A stretch of 16,758 bases of DNA from JBGTLW01 sp041743835 (GCA_041743835.1 JBGTLW010000232.1:1-16758); one strand, 5' to 3'; counted from the first letter of the stretch, positions 1 through 6,391 are shown. Made by a program: numbers and translations. Notes: generated by a model from the letters alone, not told the origin.

Positions 1-177
1 CGACCACAATTTCTCTTTCATCAGCGTGGAGCGAATTGGTGGGAGCAGTATTTTGAGGAAAAGGAGCGCAGCAAGAAGCCCGTCTGGGATGCCAAGGATG
101 GGGTGGTGGTTTCACAGGTCCTGGTCGGGTACAAGCAAGAGGAGTTGGATGAGATCAAAGCGTCACTGCGTCGCTAA
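1..177 (+). CDS. 3' end of an unrecognised gene (58 residues visible)
   Basis: Reading frame 1 is open from the window edge to TAA at 175-177. It encodes a charged C-terminus with a Trp pair (ANWWEQYFEEKERSKK) and a terminal amphipathic helix (EELDEIKASLRR). The start lies outside the window. I do not recognise the family. The residue mix (aromatic pairs, balanced Lys/Glu) looks like a real soluble protein end rather than a chance frame, and the gene stops before the converging tRNA. No terminator hairpin is visible between its stop and the tRNA. Confidence 0.6.
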   Translation, partial: RPQFLFHQRGANWWEQYFEEKERSKKPVWDAKDGVVVSQVLVGYKQEELDEIKASLRR

Positions 178-234
178 TCGGACAGAAAGAACGATGTCGA
201 GAGCCGCATCAGTGTTTCCACATAGCCACCTGCA

Positions 235-307
235 AGCCACCGACTGGACTCGAACCAGCGACCTGAGCTTTACGAAAGCTCTGCTCTACCAACTGAGCTA
301 CGGTGGC
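235..307 (-). tRNA. tRNA-Thr (anticodon CGT)
   Basis: On the minus strand the sequence folds into a full cloverleaf. The acceptor stem is GCCACCG/CGGTGGC (7 perfect pairs). The D arm is GCTC-AGTTGGTA-GAGC. The anticodon arm is GAGCT-TTCGTAA-AGCTC, giving anticodon CGT, which reads ACG (Thr). The T arm is GCTGG-TTCGAGT-CCAGT, with one G-T wobble. The discriminator base is U at 235, and CCA is not encoded, so it must be added after transcription. No other tRNA is adjacent, so this is a single-gene locus. Confidence 0.96.
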
Positions 308-375
308 GATCTGTCACGGTCGGCTGGTTTTCCCGCGGTGCGGGTGACGCACCCCAGTGAGCCGATCGTTGGGCC

Positions 376-381
376 ATGATA
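376..381 (-). promoter_or_regulatory. Possible -10 element for tRNA-Thr
   Basis: The minus strand reads TATCAT here, about 70 nt upstream of the tRNA 5' end. The -35 position 17 nt further up (CAGGCA) matches the consensus poorly. The long 5' leader this implies would need RNase P trimming. Weak call based on hexamer resemblance alone. Confidence 0.25.
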
Positions 382-497
382 GCAAAAGCGGCGGCGTTTG
401 CCTGCGTGTGCGGGGGCGTTTGGGGGCGACGCGTGCGTGCATGGAAAGGCTGGGCGGGCACCCTCATGGCTGGCGTGCGGGGTGCGGGGCGGTGGGC

Positions 498-503
498 TAA
501 ACT
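498..503 (+). promoter_or_regulatory. TANNNT -10-like element, leaderless start for the lipoprotein gene
   Basis: TAAACT ends 6 nt before the ATG at 510. No Shine-Dalgarno sequence lies between them. The spacing puts the expected transcription start at or next to the A of the start codon. No clear -35 element is visible. The call rests partly on the same arrangement at several other genes in the window. Confidence 0.4.
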
Positions 504-509
504 ACGGCC

Positions 510-965
510 ATGCGAAAGATTGCGTGCCTTCTTGGTCTGTGTGCGATGGTCGGTGTGGGGTGCTCGTTGCCCCGCGTGCCCCGGGTGCTTGCGCCATCCG
601 CACAAGTCGTCGGCGGGACATTGACAGAGCAGACCGCGGAGGGCGCGGCTGTGGCGGTCACCATCGAGTTGACCAACCCCAATGCGTTCTCGCTGCCGGT
701 GACGTATCAGTCCTACCGCATTGAAGTGGCGGGGGAGACTTACCAGTTCCAAGGCATACCCGGGGCCTCGATGCCGCCCAATGGCACGCAGACGCTGACG
801 CTGACCGGGGCGGTTCCCACCGATGGCCGCGATCTGCGGGGCGCGCCTTTTGTCGCGCGGGGGAGTGTGGTGTACGAGAAGCCGGGGGAGATCCGCAGGG
901 TGTTGATTGAGTCCGGCCTGCCTCGGCCGACGCTTGGCTTCGAGGGATCGGGCACGCTGCAATGA
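510..965 (+). CDS. Probable lipoprotein with a WHy/LEA2-type domain
   Basis: This 151-residue protein starts with a short basic N-terminus and a hydrophobic stretch ending in Cys18 (MVGVGC), which I read as a lipoprotein signal peptide. The -3 residue is Gly rather than the usual Leu, so the lipobox is imperfect. Residues about 33-140 form an all-beta module. The stretch around TIELTNPNAFSLPVTYQSYR is typical of the water-stress/hypersensitive-response (WHy, LEA14-like) fold, in which an NPN motif begins a strand-rich sandwich. Bacterial members are small periplasmic or membrane-anchored proteins of poorly defined, possibly protective, function. It stands alone: the tRNA upstream is on the other strand, and nadB begins 86 nt downstream without an obvious link. 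Domain assignment is from pattern recognition and is moderately sure. Confidence 0.75.
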   Translation: MRKIACLLGLCAMVGVGCSLPRVPRVLAPSAQVVGGTLTEQTAEGAAVAVTIELTNPNAFSLPVTYQSYRIEVAGETYQFQGIPGASMPPNGTQTLTLTGAVPTDGRDLRGAPFVARGSVVYEKPGEIRRVLIESGLPRPTLGFEGSGTLQ

Positions 966-1051
966 TCACACCGAACCGCGCGTGGACGGGCCGGGGCGTG
1001 ACCGCGCCGCGTTGACCCTTCGACTGGTTTCCCACTCTCCCCGGCACAGCC

Positions 1052-2764
1052 ATGCAACAGGTTTTCAATGATCGCCGATACCTGATCCCGTTCAGGGCCA
1101 CGCTGCTGCCGCAGATATTCACGGATGTGCTGGTGATTGGTGGGGGGGTTGCGGGCTTTCGCGCAGCGCTTGCGGCTTCGCAGGCGGGCGCGGAGGTGAT
1201 CGTCGCGTTCAAGGGCGGCATCAAGCACTCAAGCACCTACTGGGCGCAGGGGGGCATCGCTGCGGTGTTGACTGAGAGCGACACGTTTGAGGACCACATC
1301 GCGGATACGTTGACGGCCGGCGCGGGGCTGTGTGACGAGGCGGTGGTGCGGACTGTGATCGAGGGCGGGCCGGACGCGATCGATGAGCTTGTGGCGTGGG
1401 GCATGCCGTTTGACAAGACGGTGGATGGGGCTGCGCAGGAGCGGATGAGCCGATCAGGGCTTGCGCTGGGTAAAGAGGGCGGGCACAGCCACTTCCGCAT
1501 CGCGCATAGTGACGGCGATGCGACCGGGCGTGCGCTGGCGGGCACGCTTGATGCCGTGGTGCAGTCGCGCAGCAACATCCGGCGGTTCGATCACTGCTTT
1601 GTGCTGGACCTCATCACGATGGACACCGGCGAGAACCCGGGCAACGGCGGGCGGGGCAGCCGCTGTGTCGGCGCGATTACGCACCACCCCAAGCACGGGT
1701 TGCAAGTCATCTGGGCTGGCGCAACGATCCTCGCCAGTGGCGGCGCGGGGCAGGTCTGGCGCGAGTCCACCAACCCCTCGAGCGCTACCGGCGACGGCAT
1801 AGCCATGGCCTACCGCGCGGGGGCGCAGTTGCAAGACATGGCGTTCATGCAGTTCCACCCCACCACGCTGTATGTGGCGGGGGCGTCGCGCAGCCTCATC
1901 ACCGAGGCGGTGCGCGGGGAGGGCGCGCACCTAGTGGATCGTCACGGCCACCGGTTCATGCCGGATTACGATGAGCGTGCAGAACTCGCCCCGCGCGACA
2001 TCGTCTCGCGTTCCATCCTTGCGCAGACGGGTAAAACACACTATACCCACGTGTACCTCGACGCGCGGATGATGGGCTCGGCTGGCTTTGCCCAGCGCTT
2101 CCCCGGCATCGCGGGGCTGCTGCACAAGTTTGAGATCGACCCGGGACGCGACCTGATCCCGGTGCACCCCTCGGCTCACTACATGGTGGGCGGGGTGCGT
2201 GCGGATGTGGGTGGCAGGACCAGCGTGCCCGGGCTTTACGCCTGTGGCGAGGCGTCGGCGACGGGGCTGCACGGCGCGAACCGCCTTGCCAGCAACTCGC
2301 TTCTGGAAGGGCTTGTTCTGGGGAAGGCTGCGGGGCTTGCCGCCGTCGCGGATGCATCCACCAGCGATGGCGGCGCGGCGCGGCCGCACAAGGTTATCTC
2401 GGACATCCGGCCATCCGACCGCAGCGAGTTGGACCTCAGCGACGTGCGCTCGTCGCTCCGCAGCGTGATGTGGCGTCACGTGAGCATCGAGCGCGAGGGG
2501 CAAAGGCTTGCGGAGGTGGCGGAGATGTTCGACTTCTGGGCGCGGTACACGCTCGACAAGATCTTCGACGAGCAGGCCGGGTGGGAAGTGCAGAACATGC
2601 TGACTGCCGGCGCGCTGGTGACGCGTGCCGCGAAGTGGCGCGCGGAGTCGCGCGGGACACATTACCGCCGCGATGCCGAGGGTGAGCGCGATGCCTTTGC
2701 CGTGCACGACATCTGGCAGCGGGGGGTGGCCGTGCCACTTACAAGTGAAAAAGCCCCCGCGTGA
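1052..2764 (+). CDS. nadB: L-aspartate oxidase
   Basis: This FAD-dependent enzyme oxidises L-aspartate to iminoaspartate, which NadA condenses to quinolinate for de novo NAD synthesis in the cytoplasm. Residues 26-35 hold the dinucleotide-binding loop (VIGGGVAG). Further flavoprotein motifs are HSSTYWAQGGIAAV (59-72) and PGLYACGEASATGLHGANRL (393-412). His269, Arg315 and His376 match E. coli NadB His244, Arg290 and His351 with identical spacings of 46 and 61 residues. These positions and the EGG.SHFRIAH segment favour NadB over succinate dehydrogenase or fumarate reductase. The C-terminal helical domain (about 450-550) is present. At 570 residues it is slightly longer than the E. coli enzyme, mainly from about 25 extra N-terminal residues, so the true start could lie a little downstream. 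No good Shine-Dalgarno sequence precedes the ATG. nadA and nadC are not in the window. Confidence 0.95.
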   Translation: MQQVFNDRRYLIPFRATLLPQIFTDVLVIGGGVAGFRAALAASQAGAEVIVAFKGGIKHSSTYWAQGGIAAVLTESDTFEDHIADTLTAGAGLCDEAVVRTVIEGGPDAIDELVAWGMPFDKTVDGAAQERMSRSGLALGKEGGHSHFRIAHSDGDATGRALAGTLDAVVQSRSNIRRFDHCFVLDLITMDTGENPGNGGRGSRCVGAITHHPKHGLQVIWAGATILASGGAGQVWRESTNPSSATGDGIAMAYRAGAQLQDMAFMQFHPTTLYVAGASRSLITEAVRGEGAHLVDRHGHRFMPDYDERAELAPRDIVSRSILAQTGKTHYTHVYLDARMMGSAGFAQRFPGIAGLLHKFEIDPGRDLIPVHPSAHYMVGGVRADVGGRTSVPGLYACGEASATGLHGANRLASNSLLEGLVLGKAAGLAAVADASTSDGGAARPHKVISDIRPSDRSELDLSDVRSSLRSVMWRHVSIEREGQRLAEVAEMFDFWARYTLDKIFDEQAGWEVQNMLTAGALVTRAAKWRAESRGTHYRRDAEGERDAFAVHDIWQRGVAVPLTSEKAPA

Positions 2765-2774
2765 AAGCGGGGGC
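2753..2774 (-). terminator. Intrinsic terminator of the minus-strand cassette, overlapping the nadB stop
   Basis: A perfect 8-bp GC stem (GCCCCCGC/GCGGGGGC) closes a 6-nt loop (GTGAAA). On the minus strand it is followed directly by a run of five T (2748-2752), the classic rho-independent form, 34 nt after the stop of the PEP-CTERM gene. On the plus strand there is no T run, so termination should be mainly leftward. The TGA stop of nadB (2762-2764) lies inside the loop. Confidence 0.85.
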
Positions 2775-2807
2775 CTAAGTCAACCCTGGGCGCTTATCTC
2801 GTGCCGT

Positions 2808-3593
2808 TTAGCGCCTTCGTCGGCCAATCATCCACAGGCTCGTGAGGCCCAGCGCGCTTAGCGTGCCCGGCTCGGGCACCACGTTCAGTGCAAAGGTCAC
2901 CGGAGCCGATGCGGCAAAGTATCCGCTCAGGTCCACCGCCCGCAGCCTCACTTCATACTCCCCGACCGCGGCATCAGTGAACAGGAAGAAGCCGGAGTCC
3001 GGGTTGCTCCCGCCGTGGCCGTGCGCACCCAACGGCAGTGTGTAGGTGCGGCCAAGTAAATCGGCGGCAGATGAGTCGGCTGCAAACGTCGCGTAGGCCC
3101 GGTAGATGCCGGGCAAACCCAACAGGCCGTGGTGTTGCGAAATCAATCGCCAGATCACTTTGCCGTCTTCACTGAGGGGAGCTTGGGTGGCTGTGTTGAT
3201 TACACTGACGATCTCGTAGCCAAATGGTTCGGTATTATCGTTCGTGGGGTCGGTGCGGTCGCCGGGGGCTTTGAGGTTCTGCACGCCCGGAGCCAGGCCA
3301 TCCAAAGTGAAGTTGGGCATGCCGACTCGACGCATGCCATCGAGTCCCGTGAGCAGGCTGCTGTACTGCGAGCCGACGGTGGTGTCGGTCGTCAGGGTCA
3401 GGAGGCTGCCCGACTCGTGGAACTCCAGGCGATCGCCCGTGTTGTGGATGCTGAAGGTTGCGCTGCCGTAGAAGCTGATCTCTAGCGGCGTGCCTTCGGC
3501 TGTATCAGGCGCGATCATGTTGATGTGCAGGTGAGCGGAGGCCTGCGAAGCGGTCGCCATGAGCAAGGCGATGGATAGGGAGCGCACAAACAT
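2808..3593 (-). CDS. His-rich secreted PEP-CTERM protein
   Basis: This 261-residue exported protein has a signal peptide (1-20, ending SQASA) and then a mature N-terminus beginning HLHINM. Its C-terminus is a textbook PEP-CTERM tail: VPEPG at 239-243, a short hydrophobic helix, then RRRR. Such tails are handled by exosortase for release or anchoring at the envelope. The body looks beta-rich. His clusters occur at 21/23, 154/155 and 191/193 (GAHGHGG). The layout of N-terminal His pair, GFFLFTDAAVGEYEVRLRA and SGYFAASAPVTFALNV recalls the all3515-like, Zur-repressed PEP-CTERM proteins, but that match is from memory and unproven. A Shine-Dalgarno sequence (GAAGGA, 8 nt before the ATG) supports the start. 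It is the last gene of a three-gene minus-strand cassette and ends at a strong terminator. Confidence 0.85.
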   Translation of the reverse strand: MFVRSLSIALLMATASQASAHLHINMIAPDTAEGTPLEISFYGSATFSIHNTGDRLEFHESGSLLTLTTDTTVGSQYSSLLTGLDGMRRVGMPNFTLDGLAPGVQNLKAPGDRTDPTNDNTEPFGYEIVSVINTATQAPLSEDGKVIWRLISQHHGLLGLPGIYRAYATFAADSSAADLLGRTYTLPLGAHGHGGSNPDSGFFLFTDAAVGEYEVRLRAVDLSGYFAASAPVTFALNVVPEPGTLSALGLTSLWMIGRRRR

Positions 3594-3621
3594 ACTTTCA
3601 GTCCTTCATTGTTTACGGCGC

Positions 3622-4245
3622 TTATGGCGCCATGGTGGGTTTGAACCAATCATGTTTCGGGCCAAACGTAGCCCGGATGGCGCTCCACGTCAGGCCGGCC
3701 GCGTGGCCGTCGAGGTAGATCAGGTGCGATGCACCGCGGTGGCGCGTGACATCAATGGAAGCGGTCATTTCGTCGGCGGTCGTCCAGCCGTCCAGATGCG
3801 CGTGCAGATGGTCGGTCAGGTAGTTGGGGTGAGATTCCACGGCGAAACTGGTGGTCGTTGGCCGCGGGATCATCTCCAGCCTGCTGTAGCCACCCCCGCC
3901 GGGTTCCAGATAGTCATTGGTGACGAAACTGGTGAGCCGCTGCGTCGGATCGCTGGGGCAACGCCTCGCGGGATCAATCACGCCATACACAGCCAGCGTG
4001 GTGATCCAGTTGCTTTTGCTGAACGCGTTGCCTGTGGTGTGGCTGGAGAGCGGCAGGTGGCTGCGAAAGTCAGCCGCATAGAGGTACACCCCCTGGCCGA
4101 CGGTGCGCATGTTGGCAAGACATACCACCGCCCGCCCCGCCTCACGCGCTCCGCCGAGCACGGGGAGCAGGATGCCGACAAGCAGTGCGATGATCGCGAT
4201 GACCACCAGCAGTTCGATCAAGCTAAACGCACGACCAGCGCGCAT
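3622..4245 (-). CDS. Type II pseudopilin-like protein with an H-X9-DG motif
   Basis: The 207-residue protein opens with a class III (prepilin) signal: a short basic leader, cleavage expected between Ala6 and Phe7, then FSLIELLVVIAIIALLVG as the membrane helix. The P1 residue is Ala instead of the usual Gly. Near the C-terminus His169 is followed by nine residues and then Asp179-Gly180, the H-X9-DG signature that marks a very large planctomycete and verrucomicrobial pseudopilin family. Unusually, residues 146-150 read HLHAH, close to His139, giving a His cluster outside the signature. A GGAG Shine-Dalgarno sequence stands 6-7 nt before the ATG. It lies 54 nt after the Cys-rich gene and 28 nt before the PEP-CTERM gene, which suggests co-transcription. 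Its substrate or partner is unknown. No other secretion-system genes are in the window. Confidence 0.88.
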   Translation of the reverse strand: MRAGRAFSLIELLVVIAIIALLVGILLPVLGGAREAGRAVVCLANMRTVGQGVYLYAADFRSHLPLSSHTTGNAFSKSNWITTLAVYGVIDPARRCPSDPTQRLTSFVTNDYLEPGGGGYSRLEMIPRPTTTSFAVESHPNYLTDHLHAHLDGWTTADEMTASIDVTRHRGASHLIYLDGHAAGLTWSAIRATFGPKHDWFKPTMAP

Positions 4246-4299
4246 GGCAACTCCGGTTGCAAAGGCTAAAACACCAGAAGTAAGCAGATAGAAAAAAAC

Positions 4300-4695
4300 T
4301 TAGAGGTGGGTGGGTGGGCCACGGCTGCGTGCGGGGGCCAGGTCCGCCGATGTGAGAATCACGCCCACTTCGACCACGTCGAGCCAGTCGAGCAGATAGC
4401 TCTTGGGTGTGTTGAGCACAAAGACGATGGGCGTGCTCATCGTGCCGATGAACTTGCAGACCGCGCAGCACGAGCCGGGTGCCGCGGGCGCATCCTGTTC
4501 CCCGGCTTCGCCGGTGCTTACGCACAACGGACAGGCCGGGGCTTGGCGGCCCGTCTGCTCAGTCTCTGCCAGTGCTATGGCGGGTCGATCAAAACCCGGG
4601 AGCTTCACCGAGCCGCGCGTGTGCCCGGGGAGGACCGCGCCGAACCACGCGATCGCCCACACCAAAGCCACAACTCGGAACGCCTGCGAGCGCAT
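4300..4695 (-). CDS. Small Cys-rich membrane-anchored protein of unknown function
   Basis: I place the start at the ATG at 4695 (131 residues) rather than the GTG at 4722, because a TTGACA/TACGCT promoter ends only 6 nt before the ATG and overlaps the longer version. Residues about 7-23 are hydrophobic (membrane anchor or signal peptide, with the possible end LPGHTRG). The mature part carries two Cys groups: CPLC at 55-58 and CCAVC at 76-80. A hydrophobic segment (84-95) and an amphipathic tail follow. The paired Cys-x2-Cys arrangement suggests a metal site or disulfide pair in the envelope. I do not recognise a named family, although small CxxC proteins of this shape often sit beside metal transport genes. 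It is the first gene of the cassette with the pseudopilin and the PEP-CTERM protein. Confidence 0.7.
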   Translation of the reverse strand: MRSQAFRVVALVWAIAWFGAVLPGHTRGSVKLPGFDRPAIALAETEQTGRQAPACPLCVSTGEAGEQDAPAAPGSCCAVCKFIGTMSTPIVFVLNTPKSYLLDWLDVVEVGVILTSADLAPARSRGPPTHL

Positions 4696-4701
4696 CGCCG
4701 C

Positions 4702-4729
4702 AGCGTATCGATCACGCGACACATGTCAA
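4702..4729 (-). promoter_or_regulatory. Promoter of the minus-strand cassette (TTGACA-16-TACGCT), leaderless
   Basis: The minus strand has a perfect -35 hexamer TTGACA (4729-4724), a 16-nt spacer and TACGCT (4707-4702). Six nucleotides later comes the ATG at 4695. The -35 hexamer overlaps a short inverted repeat, GACA-TG-TGTC, that could be an operator, but the arms are only 4 bp. The region is shared back-to-back with the carbonic anhydrase promoter. Confidence 0.55.
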
Positions 4730-4739
4730 ACCGGCGCGA

Positions 4740-4745
4740 TACACT
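4740..4745 (+). promoter_or_regulatory. -10-like element (GATACACT), leaderless start of the carbonic anhydrase gene
   Basis: TACACT ends 6 nt before the ATG at 4752, within the 9-mer CGATACACT that recurs exactly in front of ispD. A partial -35 (GCGACA, 4716-4721) lies 18 nt upstream. No Shine-Dalgarno sequence is present. Confidence 0.45.
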
Positions 4746-4751
4746 TCACGC

Positions 4752-5294
4752 ATGACCCTGCAACGCATCGATTACGCGATCATCGCTGACACCGCACGTG
4801 TGACCGGAGCGGTGACGCTTGGGGAGCAGGTCAGCGTCTGGTACGGCGCGGTGATCCGTGGCGATGTCGCGCCGATTACCATCGGCGACGGAACCAACGT
4901 CCAGGACAACGCGGTCATCCACTGCGACAGCGGGCAACCCAACACGATCGGCCGGCATGTCGTGATCGGCCACGGTGCGATCGTCCACGGGCAATCCGTC
5001 GGCGAACAAACTCTCGTTGGCATGGGGGCGACGGTGCTTGGTGGGACGCAGATCGGTGCGAGGTGCCTGATCGCTGCGGGTGCGGTTGTGCCGCCGGGTA
5101 TGACGGTGCCCGATGGCCATGTCGTGATGGGTGTACCGGGGCGGGTTGTGCGATCGCTGAACGAGAGGGAGCAGGCGTACCTCGATTGGCTCGCGCCGCA
5201 TTACATCGAGCTTGCCCGGCTGTACGCCGACGACCCCACAAACCCCCGCGTCAGACCCTGGTCGGGTAACCCGATACAATTCCCGGCCCCATGA
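4752..5294 (+). CDS. Gamma-class carbonic anhydrase-like hexapeptide-repeat protein
   Basis: This 180-residue left-handed beta-helix protein probably binds a metal (Zn or Fe) and hydrates CO2 reversibly in the cytoplasm. Hexapeptide repeats run from about 12 to 130, with a C-terminal helix at 136-160. All residues expected of the family core are visible: Arg36, Asp38, Asn49, Gln51 and the three metal-binding histidines His57, His74 and His79. The spacings fit the short CamH/YrdA group: 17 residues between the first two His, and no acidic loop or proton-shuttle Glu as in archaeal Cam. Activity is therefore not guaranteed, since some relatives (PaaY, YrdA) have other or unproven roles. The start follows a -10-like element by 6 nt. 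The stop overlaps the hisA start (ATGA). Confidence 0.88.
   Translation: MTLQRIDYAIIADTARVTGAVTLGEQVSVWYGAVIRGDVAPITIGDGTNVQDNAVIHCDSGQPNTIGRHVVIGHGAIVHGQSVGEQTLVGMGATVLGGTQIGARCLIAAGAVVPPGMTVPDGHVVMGVPGRVVRSLNEREQAYLDWLAPHYIELARLYADDPTNPRVRPWSGNPIQFPAP
5275..5280 (+). promoter_or_regulatory. Possible internal -10 element before hisA
   Basis: CGATACAAT (TACAAT at 5275-5280) lies inside the 3' end of the carbonic anhydrase gene, 10 nt before the hisA ATG. It resembles the leaderless-type elements elsewhere in the window and could give hisA its own short-leader transcript despite the 4-nt gene overlap. Confidence 0.35.
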
Positions 5295-6037
5295 GTGCCC
5301 CCGCCCCCCAGCCGCAGTTCCTCTTCCCCGCGATCGACTTGCGGGGTGGCCGTGTCGTCCGCCTGCATCAGGGGGACTACGGCAAGCAGACCACCTATCA
5401 GGGCCATGCGGTCGATGTCGCGAAGTCGTTCGCGGATGCCGGCGCCACGTGGCTGCACTGTGTCGATCTGGACGGGGCGAAAGAGGGCCGGCTGCTGCAC
5501 CTCAAGGAGATCCGCGAGATCTGCTCGACGACCTCATTGAAGGTCGAGGTGGGTGGGGGGGTGCGGAGCGAGGGCACCATCGACGCGTTGCTACAGGCTG
5601 GTGTGTTCCGCGTGGTGGTTGGCACCGCGGCCCTGCGCCGCTGGGACTGGTTCGAGAAGCTGATGGGCAACCCCACGTATCGCGGGCGTCTGGTGCTCGG
5701 GCTTGATGCTCGCGGCGGGAAGCTGGCTGTGTCCGGCTGGGAAGAGACCACCGAGCTCCTGGCGACCGACATCGCGCGCAAGGTCAGCGAGTGGCCCCTC
5801 GCGGCCATCGTCTATACCGACATCGCCACCGATGGCACGATGCAGGGGCCCAACATCGAGGCGACCCGCGCGATGTGTGAAGCCACCGATGTCCCCATCG
5901 TTGCGTCCGGCGGGGTCGGCACACTCGACCACCTGCGGGCCCTGCGTGCGCTGCCTGTGCAGGGCGCGATCATCGGGCGGGCGTTGTATGAAGGCGCATT
6001 CACGATCGATGACGCTATCCGGGCATTCGAGGGCTGA
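5291..6037 (+). CDS. hisA: Phosphoribosylformimino-AICAR ribotide isomerase
   Basis: HisA isomerises ProFAR to PRFAR, the fourth step of histidine synthesis, on a (beta/alpha)8 barrel. The protein is 248 residues, the usual length. The N-terminal strand FPAIDLRGGRVVRLHQGDYG is HisA-type rather than HisF-type (HisF has a CLDVKDGRVVKG pattern). The catalytic acid/base pair is Asp16 (PAID) and Asp139 (LGLDAR). The phosphate-binding segments are VEVGGGVRS (86-93), TDIATDGTMQGPN (176-188) and ASGGVG (205-210). The start overlaps the carbonic anhydrase stop by 4 nt, suggesting translational coupling, although a -10-like hexamer also lies just upstream. No other his genes are in the window, so the histidine pathway appears dispersed. 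A small acidic gene follows after 2 nt. Confidence 0.95.
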   Translation: MSAPAPQPQFLFPAIDLRGGRVVRLHQGDYGKQTTYQGHAVDVAKSFADAGATWLHCVDLDGAKEGRLLHLKEIREICSTTSLKVEVGGGVRSEGTIDALLQAGVFRVVVGTAALRRWDWFEKLMGNPTYRGRLVLGLDARGGKLAVSGWEETTELLATDIARKVSEWPLAAIVYTDIATDGTMQGPNIEATRAMCEATDVPIVASGGVGTLDHLRALRALPVQGAIIGRALYEGAFTIDDAIRAFEG

Positions 6038-6039
6038 GC

Positions 6040-6327
6040 ATGGCCGAGCACACCCCACAAACTGAACCGCCCAGCCCGCTGCAGGGCTACTTCGACTGGC
6101 AAGTGACGACGCTGATGCTGGCCTATGACCTGGCCGAGCCCTTGGCGGGTGACGATGAAGATGCCCACCACGCCAGGCGAGCCAGGGTGGAGGACGAGGT
6201 CCGCGCGTTTTCGCTGGCGGAGATTCCTCAGCGGTACAAGGACGACCCCGCGCTGGCCTGGCCCGCCGAAGTGATGATGGCCCTGACCCGCGCGACCTTC
6301 GAGCGTGCTGCCGCGATCATCGGGTGA
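6040..6327 (+). CDS. Small acidic protein of unknown function
   Basis: The 95-residue protein starts 2 nt after the hisA stop, so it is very likely translated from the same message. I recognise no family. It is predicted to be mostly helical. Residues 14-34 form an amphipathic, aromatic-rich helix (LQGYFDWQVTTLMLAYDLAE). An acidic/His stretch (about 38-46) follows, then a charged helix and a C-terminal helix with Met/Ala. There is no signal peptide, Cys or obvious ligand motif. Soluble and cytoplasmic is the simplest reading. Its tight linkage to hisA and ispD suggests a conserved but undescribed planctomycete protein. No codon-use break sets it apart from its neighbours. Confidence 0.65.
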   Translation: MAEHTPQTEPPSPLQGYFDWQVTTLMLAYDLAEPLAGDDEDAHHARRARVEDEVRAFSLAEIPQRYKDDPALAWPAEVMMALTRATFERAAAIIG

Positions 6328-6378
6328 GACTGTGTGACGGCCTGCGAGGTCGCGTTTCAACGTCAGCCCTCCTGCCGA

Positions 6379-6384
6379 TACACT
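6379..6384 (+). promoter_or_regulatory. -10-like element (GATACACT), leaderless start of ispD
   Basis: TACACT ends 7 nt before the ATG at 6392, in the same CGATACACT 9-mer seen before the carbonic anhydrase gene. It lies in the 64-nt gap after the small acidic gene. It decides the start, because the longer TTG start at 6386 would fall only 2 nt from the hexamer. No Shine-Dalgarno sequence is visible. Confidence 0.5.
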
Positions 6385-6391
6385 CTTGCGT

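Noticed and set aside
337..353. Hairpin GGTGCG-GGTGA-CGCACC upstream of the tRNA
   Set aside because: Only 6 bp, no T run and no gene end nearby. Expected by chance in GC-rich sequence.
26..379. Plus-strand open frame covering the left end and the tRNA
   Set aside because: It runs antisense through the whole tRNA and out of frame with the better-looking partial gene at 1-177.
1052..2764. Succinate dehydrogenase/fumarate reductase flavoprotein instead of NadB
   Set aside because: Active-site spacings match NadB exactly, and no Sdh/Frd iron-sulfur or membrane subunit genes are adjacent.
2805..2815. Another copy of GTTTAGCGCC, as in the repeat at 11476-11485
   Set aside because: It is formed by the stop codon and Arg codons of the PEP-CTERM gene, with no adjacent palindrome, so it is probably coincidence.
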